Notes under the pieces: generated by a model | What the model saw: only the letters and a program-made list of their open reading frames with translations | What the model was told of the DNA's origin: nothing | Database searches by the model: none | Source: Mesorhizobium sp. M1B.F.Ca.ET.045.04.1.1 | GTDB taxonomy: Bacteria > Pseudomonadota > Alphaproteobacteria > Rhizobiales > Rhizobiaceae | DNA: 64,000 nucleotides | Reading direction: 5' to 3' | Assembly (NCBI RefSeq): GCF_003952465.1 | Contig: NZ_CP034448.1 | Span: 3,635,001 to 3,699,000 of the forward strand | Shown: positions 1 through 8,518 of the stretch, piece by piece | Position numbering within the stretch: the stretch's first letter is position 1 | How the letters are laid out: the number at the start of each line of letters is the position of its first letter | Translations under genes and position numbers: made by a program

Positions 1-205
1 TCCCCGTGCCGCAGATCAGGATGGCACGGTCGTATTTGCCGGCCAGCACGTCGCTCGCGACCCGATCGGACAAATTGGCGTAGAACGGGTCGGGGCCGAT
101 TTCGGTGCGCGACACTTCCGAAACCTCGTGCCTGTCCTTCAAGTAGTCGGCAAGAACCCTGGCCAGACCTTCGCCGGCACTGTCCCCCGCAATCGCGAGC
201 TTCAT
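1..205 (-). CDS. derI: RpiB/LacAB-family sugar-phosphate isomerase, probable D-erythrulose-4-phosphate isomerase (partial)
   Basis: Only the first 68 codons lie in the window; the gene runs off the left edge. The start is the ATG complementary to 203-205. The visible protein begins MKLAIAGDSAGEG and ends in LICGTG, the phosphate-binding and active-site-cysteine region of the RpiB/LacAB fold. Family members interconvert aldose and ketose phosphates in the cytoplasm. It lies 11 bp downstream of a TIM homologue, behind a DUF1537 kinase and a RuBisCO-like protein. In that setting the expected reaction is D-erythrulose 4-phosphate to D-erythrose 4-phosphate, the last step of D-apionate breakdown and also of erythritol breakdown (EryI). 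Family is secure; the exact substrate is inferred from the operon. Confidence 0.8.
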   Translation of the reverse strand, partial: MKLAIAGDSAGEGLARVLADYLKDRHEVSEVSRTEIGPDPFYANLSDRVASDVLAGKYDRAILICGTG

Positions 206-216
206 GATCGTCTCCC

Positions 217-978
217 TCATAGTTTGGCGAGGCATCTGGACAGGATGTCGAGGTAGCCCTCGACAGCCCATGCAGCGCGTCCGATGAACAACCCGTCGAT
301 ATGCGGGCATGCGATGAGTTCAGCGCAATTGTCCTGGTTGACCGAACCGCCATAGAGGCAAGGAACGCGGCGCCCGAGCACGTCCTCAGCGGTAGCGATG
401 ATCTCTGCCTGGCGGGCATCGGCATAGTCCGACGTCGCCGGAATGCCGTTGACGCCGATTGCCCATACCGGCTCGTAGGCGAGCAGGATCGGCGCACGCT
501 TCTGCGCGGCGCTGAGCTTGGAGAGCGCGCCGCGCACCTGCCTGTCGAGAACTTCGCGGGCCAAGCCGGCCTCGCGTTGGGCAAAAGTCTCGCCGATGCA
601 GATCAAGGGGGTCAGGCCGTGGCGCAAGGCGGCCTCCGTCTTGAGGCCAATGGTTTCGTCGGTTTCGCCGAAATGCTCGCGGCGTTCGGAATGGCCGAGC
701 TCGACGATGTCGAGATTGCAATCCTTCAGCATCACCGGTGAAATCTCGCCGGTCCATGCGCCCTCGTCGGCCCAATGCATGTTCTGGGCACCGACCTTGA
801 TGGAGGTATCCCTCAGTATCGCCTTGACCTCTCGCGCCGCCGTGAAGGGCGGGATGACGAAACGCTGGACCCGCGGGTCGCCTTCCGGGTCGGCAAGCAG
901 TCCGCTGGCGAAGGCATGCGCCTCGCCAAGCGTCTTGTTCATTTTCCAGCTTGTGCCGATCCAGACTTGAGGCATCAT
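217..978 (-). CDS. lerI: Triose-phosphate-isomerase homologue, probable L-erythrulose-1-phosphate isomerase
   Basis: A 253-residue protein with the full TIM-barrel signature: the catalytic Lys in WKMNK (K12), His in ELGHSERR (H96), and the Glu of AYEPVWAIG (E169). The Asn of the usual N-x-K motif is Ser here (GTSWKMNK), as in the tetrulose-phosphate isomerases (LerI/EryH) rather than glycolytic TpiA. Between an RpiB homologue and a DUF1537 kinase, it most likely converts L-erythrulose 1-phosphate, the OiaX product, to D-erythrulose 4-phosphate. The ATG at 975 could also be the start (MPQVWIG). The fold is certain; the substrate is inferred from context and the Ser substitution. Confidence 0.85.
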   Translation of the reverse strand: MMPQVWIGTSWKMNKTLGEAHAFASGLLADPEGDPRVQRFVIPPFTAAREVKAILRDTSIKVGAQNMHWADEGAWTGEISPVMLKDCNLDIVELGHSERREHFGETDETIGLKTEAALRHGLTPLICIGETFAQREAGLAREVLDRQVRGALSKLSAAQKRAPILLAYEPVWAIGVNGIPATSDYADARQAEIIATAEDVLGRRVPCLYGGSVNQDNCAELIACPHIDGLFIGRAAWAVEGYLDILSRCLAKL

Positions 979-1033
979 TGATCAGTCCCTTGGCGACATC
1001 GGGCCGAAAACGGGTGAGTGCGGCATGGGACTA

Positions 1034-2359
1034 TCAACCGCCGAGGCCGTCGCGGATGGCCGAGAAATAGCGGTCGGTTCCGACCTGTCCGCCCTTCAGC
1101 GCCACCTCCAGCCCGTCGACCGCAGCGATGCTCGAATGGGCGACGCACAGCGGCGAGCCGGGCGATGCCGGCAGCGGCATTCTCACCGTCAGCGCGTCGA
1201 CGCCCATCTGGCCGAGCGCGTGGCTGGACGTGTCGCCGCCGGCGATGATCACCCGCTTCAATTGCTGTTCCACGGTCAATGCGCGAAGCAGTTCGCCCAG
1301 GCCACGGCCGAGTTTGTGGCGGGCGCCTTCCTGGCGGTCGATCTCCGCTCCGCGGTCGGCCGTAGGACCGAGTGCCGTATAGAGGATCACACTGCGTCCG
1401 GCTTCCAGGCTGGCGCATCCGGCCGCCACGGCGCGCGCGATCGCACTTCCGGAGCGTTCGGAGACCAGCTCGACGGGGTCGACCTCGATGCCGTCGAAAC
1501 CGTCGCTCATCGCATGCCGGATCTGCCGTTCCGTCGTCGGCGAGCAACTGCCCGACACCACCGCGATGCGGTCGGCGGCGCCGGGCGGCTGGAAGCTCGC
1601 GCTTGCCCCTGCATTGCCCTGACATTCGGCGAGCAACGCATATTCGATGCCGGAGGAGCCGGCGACGAAATATCCGCCTGACTTGCGGGTGCGCCAGATT
1701 TCCTTGCCGGCGAGCACCTGGCTCTCGGGACTGTCGACATCGATGAGCAGGATCGCCGAATCCGCGGCCAGCCTGTCAAAGGCTCCGGACCTACCAGGCG
1801 ACCGCAGCGTTGCGAGATCGAGCAGTTCCGACGGCAGGTCGGTCTGGCGGGACAGATGCACCAGGAGATCGGATTCGTCCATCGGCGTCGCCGGATGATG
1901 GCTCATCACCGGGTGGCGGTCGATGCGATAGTATCTGTCGCGATAGGCCGCGAAGAGGTGACCGAAGGCGGTGTAGCGCTTGAGCTGCGGCGCGCCGATC
2001 ACCAGCGGCACGCAGGCTTGCGCGAACACCGCGCGACCGATCTCGATCGCCCGGCCGATGCTGCCGATCGTGGGGCTGGAATCGAAGGTCGAGCAGACCT
2101 TGTAGTGGCAGATCTCGGCCCGCAGCGTCTTCAGCCAGGCGAAGGCGTCCTTGAGGTATGTGTCCATCCATTGCGGCGACTCGCTGCGGCTGGTGCCGGC
2201 AAGGCCAACGGCGCGGCAATGCGCGAAGCGCGTCATCAGTTCGGCATCGGGCTTGCGCATGAACAGCACGGTCGGCACGCCGCCGAGTTCCAGCGCCTCC
2301 ATGACGTCGGTCGAGCCGGTGAGGTCGTCGCCGTAATAGCTGAGAAGCAGGTTTTGCAT
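1034..2359 (-). CDS. oiaK: DUF1537 four-carbon acid-sugar kinase family, probable 3-oxo-isoapionate kinase
   Basis: A 441-residue protein with the two-domain layout of the DUF1537 kinases. The N-terminal domain opens with YYGDDLTGS (Asp-Asp pair near residues 11-12, substrate binding). The C-terminal nucleotide-binding domain has VIIAGGDTSSHA near residues 365-380. Members phosphorylate acid sugars such as erythronate, threonate or 3-oxo-isoapionate with ATP in the cytoplasm. The stop of the upstream RuBisCO-like gene is only 2 bp from this start, so the two are co-translated. A DUF1537 kinase beside a RuBisCO-like decarboxylase is the hallmark pair OiaK-OiaX of D-apionate catabolism. Substrate assignment rests on context. 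Confidence 0.82.
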   Translation of the reverse strand: MQNLLLSYYGDDLTGSTDVMEALELGGVPTVLFMRKPDAELMTRFAHCRAVGLAGTSRSESPQWMDTYLKDAFAWLKTLRAEICHYKVCSTFDSSPTIGSIGRAIEIGRAVFAQACVPLVIGAPQLKRYTAFGHLFAAYRDRYYRIDRHPVMSHHPATPMDESDLLVHLSRQTDLPSELLDLATLRSPGRSGAFDRLAADSAILLIDVDSPESQVLAGKEIWRTRKSGGYFVAGSSGIEYALLAECQGNAGASASFQPPGAADRIAVVSGSCSPTTERQIRHAMSDGFDGIEVDPVELVSERSGSAIARAVAAGCASLEAGRSVILYTALGPTADRGAEIDRQEGARHKLGRGLGELLRALTVEQQLKRVIIAGGDTSSHALGQMGVDALTVRMPLPASPGSPLCVAHSSIAAVDGLEVALKGGQVGTDRYFSAIRDGLGG

Positions 2360-2361
2360 GC

Positions 2362-3612
2362 TCAGGCCGCCTTGCCGTCGGCGAACTTTTCGATCGAGCG
2401 CGCTAGCTCGGGGTGACCGCGAGCGTAGTCCGTCAGCGCAATACCCTCGACCGCCGCCTGCCAGGCCTGCTGCACGGCGCGCACGCCGGCTCCCGGCCCG
2501 TCCGGATGGCTGACGATGCCGCCGCCGCAGAGATAGAGGAGATCGACCGTGCGCCCGGTGCGCTCATAGGTCTCCGGCGCCTGTCCGCCCCATTGGCCGG
2601 ATCCCGCCACCGGCAGCGCGCAATCTTCGGCCGAGAACAAAGGTGTCGTCACAGCCTCGAAGGAGCGAACGAAGGAGTCGTCCGGCTCCCAGTATTTGGA
2701 GGCGATGCCGTTGATCTGGAACTGGTCGACGCCGAGCAGCCGCCAGAACTGCTGCCAGACCTTGAAGTCCATGCCGAGGCCGGGATGGCGGGTGAGGATG
2801 TCCCAGCCGTTGCGGTGCGCATGCAGCACCAGGCCGGAGCGCTTGCGCAGGAAGGCCATGCCGCCGAAGCCGACGGAGTTGATGTTGACCACCGCGCAAT
2901 TGCCGCCGGCTTCAAGCACCAGATCGTGGTTACGCATCATCTCGTCGGGATCGGCGTGCGAGATGCCGAAAGCGTACATCACTTTCCTGCCGGTCTTCTG
3001 CTCATGGTCGTGAATCAGCGGCATGATCGCCTTCAGCCGCTCCGACAGCGGCGAATAGGCCGGGCTCATCAGCTTCTCGTCATCCTTGATGAAATCGACG
3101 CCGGCCTCGATCAGCTCGCCCACCATCTCGGCCGTCTCATGCGGCCTCAAACCCAGCGCCGGCTTGACGATGGTGCCGATGATCGGGCGGCCCTCGACGC
3201 CGGTGAGCCTTCGGCTGCCGGCGACACCGAATTGCGGGCCGGGATGAGCGCCTCGGAACTCTTCCGGCAGCTTCATGTCGATGACGCGGATGCCGGTGAG
3301 CCCCCTGATCGAATAGATGCCGCCGATCGCAATCGTCATCAGCGCCGCGAGATCGGTACCGATCGCGTCGAAAGGAAAAGCGATGTCGACATCGGCGCGC
3401 TTGAAGGGACCACCGCCGACCTCGGGTATCGACGGTTGCGCCGCGTCCGGCAAATGCCGGATCGCAAGCACGCGCGCCGCCACCCGTGCCTTCAACTCCT
3501 CGGTCTCGCCGGGCAACGCGACGAAGGTGCCGGTCGACTGGTCGCTGGCGATCTTGGCCGCCAGCGCCTCGATGCTCCCCGCGGTCTCGATGCGATAGGT
3601 GAGGGTGATCAT
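2362..3612 (-). CDS. oiaX: RuBisCO-like protein, probable 3-oxo-isoapionate-4-phosphate decarboxylase
   Basis: About 416 residues. It has RuBisCO large-subunit-like features: an N-terminal domain (DQSTGTFVALPG), then the barrel with GTIVKPALGL near residue 150 and the metal-binding DFIKDDE (Lys near 176, the equivalent of the carbamylated Lys) followed by NINSVGFGG. The open frame extends upstream to 3696, but RuBisCO-like proteins normally begin like MITLTYRIETAG. Starting at 3612 also leaves the putative operator at 3664-3673 in the untranslated leader, so I chose that start. This is not carbon fixation. Beside OiaK and isomerases for L-erythrulose 1-phosphate, the decarboxylating OiaX is expected, rather than the OiaT transcarboxylase/hydrolase, which yields 3-phosphoglycerate and glycolate. 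First gene of the four-gene operon. Confidence 0.85.
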   Translation of the reverse strand: MITLTYRIETAGSIEALAAKIASDQSTGTFVALPGETEELKARVAARVLAIRHLPDAAQPSIPEVGGGPFKRADVDIAFPFDAIGTDLAALMTIAIGGIYSIRGLTGIRVIDMKLPEEFRGAHPGPQFGVAGSRRLTGVEGRPIIGTIVKPALGLRPHETAEMVGELIEAGVDFIKDDEKLMSPAYSPLSERLKAIMPLIHDHEQKTGRKVMYAFGISHADPDEMMRNHDLVLEAGGNCAVVNINSVGFGGMAFLRKRSGLVLHAHRNGWDILTRHPGLGMDFKVWQQFWRLLGVDQFQINGIASKYWEPDDSFVRSFEAVTTPLFSAEDCALPVAGSGQWGGQAPETYERTGRTVDLLYLCGGGIVSHPDGPGAGVRAVQQAWQAAVEGIALTDYARGHPELARSIEKFADGKAA

Positions 3613-3663
3613 GGCCGGGTCATACTTCGAAAAGGCAGGAAAAGAATTCCCTGTGCTCGAAAT

Positions 3664-3673
3664 CTGGTATAAT
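3664..3673. promoter_or_regulatory. Candidate operator of the apiose-locus GntR regulator (site 1)
   Basis: CTGGTATAAT lies about 52 bp upstream of the oiaX start, in the region divergent from the GntR gene. The same core recurs as CTGGTATGAT at 11947 and 12885, and inverted in several copies near 17364, always upstream of a putative transcription unit of this locus. Assignment to the GntR protein is inference. Confidence 0.55.
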
Positions 3674-3795
3674 GAGCACATAAGCATTGCAAGCAATATC
3701 CTGCTTGGCGGAGCGCCATGCGAAAGGTGACAGCCATTCCGGAAATTGCAGTCGCGGTGTTAGATTGGGTCTGGGTCAAGGAGTGATTCGCGGCG

Positions 3796-4509
3796 ATGAA
3801 CCGTTCGGAACCGATCGTCCGGCGCAAGCTTTCCGATGAAGTCTTTGCCAGGCTGAAGCGCCTCATCACCAGCGGCGAGTTGCAGCCGGGTGACGACATG
3901 CCGTCCGAGCGCGAACTGATGGAGCGCTTCGAAGTCGGCCGGCCGGCGATTCGCGAGGCGATGCAGGCGCTGAGCAATATGGGTCTTGTCGCCATCTCGC
4001 ATGGTGAGCGCGCCAAGGTGCTGCAGCTCACCGCCAAGTCGATCATCAAGCAGGTCGACGGCGCGGCCAAGATCATCCTGTCGTCGTCGAAGGATACGCT
4101 GGAGCATTTGAAGAGCGCGCGCATCTTCTTCGAGCGCGGCATGGTCAAGGAAGCGGCCGAGAAGGCGACGCCCGAGGATGTGCAGCGGTTGAGAGCGACC
4201 GTCGCCGAGCAGCGCGCCGCGCGCGGCGATGCCGAGGCCTTCATCTCCGCCGACATGCGCTTCCACACCCAGATCGCGGCGATCTCGGGCAATCCGATCT
4301 ATGTCGCGGTCAGCGAGGCGATGCTCGGCTGGCTGAAGGAATATCACACCGAGATGCTGATCTGGACCGGCAAGGAAAAATTCACACTGACCGAGCACGA
4401 AGAGATCATCGGCTGTATCGAGAAGAAGGACGCCGAAGGCGCCGAGAAGGCGATGATCAAGCACCTCGAACGCTCGCGCGCCCTCTATGTGATGAGCTCT
4501 GAGAAATAA
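3796..4509 (+). CDS. FadR/FCD-family GntR transcriptional regulator
   Basis: A 237-residue cytoplasmic regulator. The N-terminal winged helix (about residues 8-75) carries the GntR signature PSERELMERFEVGRPAIREA. The C-terminal helical FCD domain (about 90-225) should bind a small organic-acid or sugar-acid effector. An AAGGAG lies at 3778-3783, rather far from the ATG. It is divergent from oiaX and convergent with apnL, at the centre of the apiose locus, so it is the obvious local regulator, probably a repressor relieved by a pathway intermediate. The CTGGTATRAT motif in front of the putative transcription units is its likely binding site. Confidence 0.9.
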   Translation: MNRSEPIVRRKLSDEVFARLKRLITSGELQPGDDMPSERELMERFEVGRPAIREAMQALSNMGLVAISHGERAKVLQLTAKSIIKQVDGAAKIILSSSKDTLEHLKSARIFFERGMVKEAAEKATPEDVQRLRATVAEQRAARGDAEAFISADMRFHTQIAAISGNPIYVAVSEAMLGWLKEYHTEMLIWTGKEKFTLTEHEEIIGCIEKKDAEGAEKAMIKHLERSRALYVMSSEK

Positions 4510-4515
4510 CTTCGT

Positions 4516-6420
4516 TCAGCCGATCCTTGCTATGGCGTAAGCCGGCATAGTGAAGCGCCCTGAAGCCGCGCCGATTGCAAGCGTGCGTTCACCCACTCCG
4601 TCCCAGATCGTAACCGGACCTGCCGCTCCGCCAACCAGCGCCGAGATGTCGACGGGCACCTCGTCCGACGCGATGTTTGCCAGCCAGGCCGTCACGGCGC
4701 CAGCCGGCGAGCGGCCCGCCAGCGCAGCCACGCGATCGCCGCTGACGCGCACAGCGATATGCGTATGGCCGGCCAGCGCGGCGAGGCCTTGCACAGCATG
4801 GAAGATCGGCCGCGGCTTTCCTTCTTCGGCGGGTTCGCCGGCGGCTGCCAGTACGCCGAACGACCCCGTGAAGCCGGAAAGCGTCAGCATCTCCAGCCCG
4901 GCCGGCGCCACGCGCGCGGCATAGCCGATCGTCCAGGCGGCAGCGAACAAGCCGGCATGGCGCGGATCGCGATTGGCCATGGCGATGCGCTGGCCGTGTG
5001 GATTGTCCTTGGTCGCGCCGCCATAGGGGTTCTGCCGCATGGCGATGGTCGAGGGTCCGATGCGATAAGGCTTCGCTCCGTAGATCGCCCGTGTCGACTG
5101 GGTGATGAAAGGCAGCGCCTCCAGCGATTGCATGACACTGAGATCGTCCGCCGCGTGCACGATCGGGCAGGTGCAATGGGTGATGAAATCGAGCGCGTCG
5201 GCGGGAACGCGCTTGCGGTTGAGCTCGGTGAAATAGCTGAACATGCCGCCGCCAAGGCGGATGTCCGGAAAGGCACGGCGGGCGGCGGCGTAGACGTCCT
5301 CGAGCGGTGGGCATGCCGGCCAGATGCTGCCGGGCGGCGTAGACTGCCGGTCGACCGAAGGCGAGACCGCGATGGTATCGAGGCGCAGACCCACCCTGCG
5401 CACCATCTCGGCAACGCCGGAGAGTTCAACGTCGAGATCGCCGGCACAGGCGACGACGCATTCGAGGGTTGTCTTGGCGGGGAATGCGGCGGCGAGCCTG
5501 GCATGGGCGCGCAAGGCGTCCAGGCCGTGGCCGCGTGTCGGATCATAGTGGAGGAGAAGCTGCTGCGGGCCAAGGTTCGACAGCAGCGGAAGCTTGGCAA
5601 GCGCCGCCTCGACATCTTCCGGATAAATGACCACACCGATATCGGGCAGCTTCGCTCCGGCTGCGCCAAGTTCGATGTGGACCGGTTCGGTTCCCGCTGC
5701 GGCGGCTTTCGACTTCTCGTCGCCGGTGATGCGCAGCGTGATCGTCTGACGATTGGTTTGTCCGGCCGGCAGCACGTAGGGCCACGGCAAAGCGAGCGGC
5801 CGCACATAGGTCTTGTAGGAGGCGTCCGACCAGTTGCGCTGGTCCTCCATCTCGAAAATATCGCCTTCCATCCGGCATTCGGCGCCGACGCCCGGCCGGA
5901 CCTGCTGAGTGATGGCGCGCATGTTCTTGAACGGCTGCCAGGGGTCGATCAGCAAGGGCAGCTTCGTGTCCGCCACGCTGCCGTCCGTATGCTCGATCTT
6001 GACCGGGCTGCCGGCGAGACCGGCGATCGGATGCAGGATGCAGAAGCCGCAGCGGTTGGTCTCGAAATCGCTTTCGGGCAGCGCGCTCACATCGAAGACG
6101 AGGCGGCCGTCGGCGCGGCCCTCGATCGTGGCGTCAAAGCCGAGCCGGCTCCCGCCCGGCCCCTCGCAGCTTGCCGAGTAGCGCACCGAGAAACGGTCGT
6201 CACCTTGTTCGATGACCAGATCCGCCAGCACCGGCTCATAAGTGCCCCAGTCGCGGTCGCGCACGATATAGGCGGCGGCGCGCAGCACCTCGACGCCGCC
6301 ATGGCGGACGGTGCGCAGATTGCCGTTGACGAAATCGGCGCTGAGCGGGCCGGCTACGAGCCGGACCGGTTCGGCGTCGACCGCGCGCGTGCCGTAGAGG
6401 CGGAACGTGCCGGCGGTCAT
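4516..6420 (-). CDS. apnL: Probable D-apionolactone lactonase (ApnL-like)
   Basis: A 634-residue protein without an obvious signal peptide. The N-terminal ~270 residues look beta-rich. The middle looks like a TIM-barrel of glycoside-hydrolase type (for example RLGGGMFSYFTELNRKR near residue 400), and the C-terminal ~100 residues return to a beta-rich domain. The start ATG overlaps the stop of the preceding apsD-like gene (AATGA), so the two are translationally coupled. ApnL is a large hydrolase-like protein encoded beside ApsD; it opens D-apionolactone to D-apionate. I identify it by size, architecture and operon position rather than by a diagnostic motif. If wrong, it would be a glycoside-hydrolase-like protein of unknown role. 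Confidence 0.68.
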   Translation of the reverse strand: MTAGTFRLYGTRAVDAEPVRLVAGPLSADFVNGNLRTVRHGGVEVLRAAAYIVRDRDWGTYEPVLADLVIEQGDDRFSVRYSASCEGPGGSRLGFDATIEGRADGRLVFDVSALPESDFETNRCGFCILHPIAGLAGSPVKIEHTDGSVADTKLPLLIDPWQPFKNMRAITQQVRPGVGAECRMEGDIFEMEDQRNWSDASYKTYVRPLALPWPYVLPAGQTNRQTITLRITGDEKSKAAAAGTEPVHIELGAAGAKLPDIGVVIYPEDVEAALAKLPLLSNLGPQQLLLHYDPTRGHGLDALRAHARLAAAFPAKTTLECVVACAGDLDVELSGVAEMVRRVGLRLDTIAVSPSVDRQSTPPGSIWPACPPLEDVYAAARRAFPDIRLGGGMFSYFTELNRKRVPADALDFITHCTCPIVHAADDLSVMQSLEALPFITQSTRAIYGAKPYRIGPSTIAMRQNPYGGATKDNPHGQRIAMANRDPRHAGLFAAAWTIGYAARVAPAGLEMLTLSGFTGSFGVLAAAGEPAEEGKPRPIFHAVQGLAALAGHTHIAVRVSGDRVAALAGRSPAGAVTAWLANIASDEVPVDISALVGGAAGPVTIWDGVGERTLAIGAASGRFTMPAYAIARIG

Positions 6421-7451
6421 TTGAGCAACTCTTCGATCCGCACCGGCTGCCGGCTCGCGGCGCCGGCATAGGCGGCCTCGACCAGGGCGAATGTCTTGAG
6501 ATTGTCGGCGCCGGAAGTCGCCGGCTCCTTGGCACTCGTTAGACAGTCCACCCAGTGCTTCTGGATCGCCATGACGCTTTCCTGGATGTTGTGCCATGGC
6601 CGCGACGCCCAGGGGAGCAACGGCGGCGACACGTCGCTGATCTTGGTTCCGCTCTTGCCGGTGACCGTGAGCTGATAGCCCCGCGCCAGCCGGATTGTGC
6701 CATCGCTGCCGTCAAGCTCGATCAGCGTTTCGGGGAACGGTTCGGTCGCAAGCTTGGTCGCATAGCTGCAATCGACCACGGAGATGGCGCCGCCTTCGTG
6801 ATCCATCAGCATCGTCGCCACGTCCTCGCCGGCGATGTCCGGATTGACGCGCGCGGCGCGCGCGGTGAGGCTCGACACGTCGCCGAGCAGGAAGCGGGCG
6901 ATGTCGAGGATATGGATGCCGAGATCCTCGATGATGAAGCGCTTGCCGGTCGCAAGATAAGGCTGCCCCGAAAACACGTCATAGGCCGAGCGGAAGGAGA
7001 TGCGCCCGAAGAACGGCTTGCCGATCTCGCCGCTGTCGACCACGGCGCGCACCGCCTGGATCGGCGACTGCCAGCGGAAGTTTTCGTGCACCATCAGCGG
7101 CACGCCGGCATCCGCACAGGCTTTGACCATGGCTTTGGCGTCGCCGAGCGTCGGCGCGAAAGGTTTTTGGCAGATCACCGGGACGCGGTTTGCAGCAGCC
7201 ATCTCGACCAGCGGCCGATGGCTGCCGACGGTGGTCGCGATGTCGACGAAGTCGAGCGTCTCGCCGGCAAACATTTCGGCCGCATCGCTGTAGCGCCGCT
7301 CGATGCCGAACTGGTCACCGACGATCCGCAATCGCTTGGGATCGCGGTCGCAGATCGCGACGATCGAAGCGCCGTCGATGTCGCGCCAGGCATGCATTTG
7401 GTTGACCGCGAAGAAGCCGCAGCCGATCAGCGCTCCACGCAAGATCGCCAT
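6417..7451 (-). CDS. apsD: Gfo/Idh/MocA-family dehydrogenase, probable D-apiose dehydrogenase
   Basis: A 344-residue NAD(P)-dependent oxidoreductase. The Rossmann fingerprint is G10-C-G12-F-F-A15. The family catalytic Lys sits in QKP (K96), and Asp176 and His180 are in EDLGIH. The second half is the usual alpha/beta substrate domain. In this setting it should oxidise D-apiose to D-apionolactone in the cytoplasm, the first step of the oxidative route. It follows the sugar permease with a 2-bp gap, and its stop overlaps the start of the lactonase. The family is certain; the apiose assignment comes from the complete downstream pathway in the same locus. Confidence 0.78.
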   Translation of the reverse strand: MAILRGALIGCGFFAVNQMHAWRDIDGASIVAICDRDPKRLRIVGDQFGIERRYSDAAEMFAGETLDFVDIATTVGSHRPLVEMAAANRVPVICQKPFAPTLGDAKAMVKACADAGVPLMVHENFRWQSPIQAVRAVVDSGEIGKPFFGRISFRSAYDVFSGQPYLATGKRFIIEDLGIHILDIARFLLGDVSSLTARAARVNPDIAGEDVATMLMDHEGGAISVVDCSYATKLATEPFPETLIELDGSDGTIRLARGYQLTVTGKSGTKISDVSPPLLPWASRPWHNIQESVMAIQKHWVDCLTSAKEPATSGADNLKTFALVEAAYAGAASRQPVRIEELLK

Positions 7452-7453
7452 GG

Positions 7454-8518
7454 TCAGCCCACCTTCGCCATCTGCATCAGCGTCACCCGGCTCTGCAGCC
7501 GGCGCTGCGCCTGGTCGACGACGACAGCGACGATGATGACGAGACCCTTGATGACCATCTGCCAGAACGAGCTGACGCCCATCATCACCAGCCCGTCGGA
7601 GAGGATGCCGATGACAAAGGCGCCGACGATGGTGCCGCCGATCGTGCCGCGGCCGCCCGACATCGAGGTGCCGCCGAGCACCGCTGCCGCAATGGCGTTG
7701 AGCTCGAAGCTTTCGCCCGTCGCCGGGTGCGAAGCCATCAGCTCGGACGAGATAATGAGACCGACGATCGCCGCGCAGAAGCCTGAGAACATGTAGACGA
7801 ACATCTTCACCACGTTGACGCGCACGCCCGAGATGCGCGCGGCACGCTCGTTGCCTCCGACGGCGAAGATGTGGCGGCCGAGCGGCGTGTAGCGGGCGAG
7901 GTAGGCGGCTCCAAGCGCCACCACGAGCAGTATCCAGATCGAGACCGGCAGGCCGAGCAGCTTGCCGGCGCCGAGATAGCCGAATCCGGTGGTGCCGAGC
8001 TCCGGCTTGCCGACGAGGTTGGGGAAGGTGCGGCCGTCCGACGACAAAAGCGCCAGGCCGCGGGCGACATAGAGCGTGCCGAGCGTGGCTATGAAGGGCG
8101 CGACGTTCAGCCTGGTGATCAGCAAGCCGTTGACGGCGCCGATCAGTATGCCGACCGAAAGCGTAATGAGAGCTATCTCGACGACGTTGAAATAGACGGT
8201 GTAGCCGATCTGCAGGTCGATACCGTTGAGCACGAGATAGCCAGCGACCATACCGCACAAGCCGACGATCGAGCCGACCGACAGATCGATGCCGCCGGTG
8301 ATGATGACGAAGGTCATGCCCATGGCGAGGAAAGCGTTGAGCGCCACGTGCTTGGCCATCAGGATCAGATTGGCGGCCGACAGAAAATTTGGCGCCGCGA
8401 TCGAGAAGAACGCCAGCACCGCGATCAGCGCGATGAAGGTGCGGAGCTTCATCAGCGTCAGCAGCACGGAGCCGCTGGACGCGGATGGCGCGGCAGCCTT
8501 GGCTGGAATGTCGGTCAT
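7454..8518 (-). CDS. Ribose-type sugar ABC transporter permease (RbsC family)
   Basis: A 354-residue inner-membrane protein with about 8-10 hydrophobic segments and the BPD_transp_2 family sequence GMTFVIITGGIDLSVGS near residues 65-85. C-terminal motifs AVLGGTSMSGGRGTIGG (near 280) also mark this family. The start codon overlaps the ATPase stop by 4 bp. It forms the channel of the intact CUT2-type importer (binding protein, DUF2291 lipoprotein, ATPase, permease), encoded directly before the apsD-like and apnL-like genes, so D-apiose or a related sugar is the expected cargo. Confidence 0.92.
   Translation of the reverse strand: MTDIPAKAAAPSASSGSVLLTLMKLRTFIALIAVLAFFSIAAPNFLSAANLILMAKHVALNAFLAMGMTFVIITGGIDLSVGSIVGLCGMVAGYLVLNGIDLQIGYTVYFNVVEIALITLSVGILIGAVNGLLITRLNVAPFIATLGTLYVARGLALLSSDGRTFPNLVGKPELGTTGFGYLGAGKLLGLPVSIWILLVVALGAAYLARYTPLGRHIFAVGGNERAARISGVRVNVVKMFVYMFSGFCAAIVGLIISSELMASHPATGESFELNAIAAAVLGGTSMSGGRGTIGGTIVGAFVIGILSDGLVMMGVSSFWQMVIKGLVIIVAVVVDQAQRRLQSRVTLMQMAKVG

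Noticed and set aside
1..978. Erythritol (EryH/EryI) catabolism as the role of the TIM and RpiB homologues
   Set aside because: No EryA kinase, EryB or EryC-type dehydrogenases are present, whereas all upstream D-apiose/apionate enzymes have candidates in the same locus.
2362..3696. Longest reading of the RuBisCO-like gene (start at 3696) and any role in CO2 fixation
   Set aside because: The extra 28 codons are not family-like and would run through the putative operator. Type IV RuBisCO-like proteins beside a DUF1537 kinase are decarboxylases, and no phosphoribulokinase is present.
4759..6471. 570-codon open frame antisense to the apnL-like gene
   Set aside because: Long but low-complexity and without recognisable motifs. 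The apnL-like frame overlaps its neighbour in proper operon fashion.
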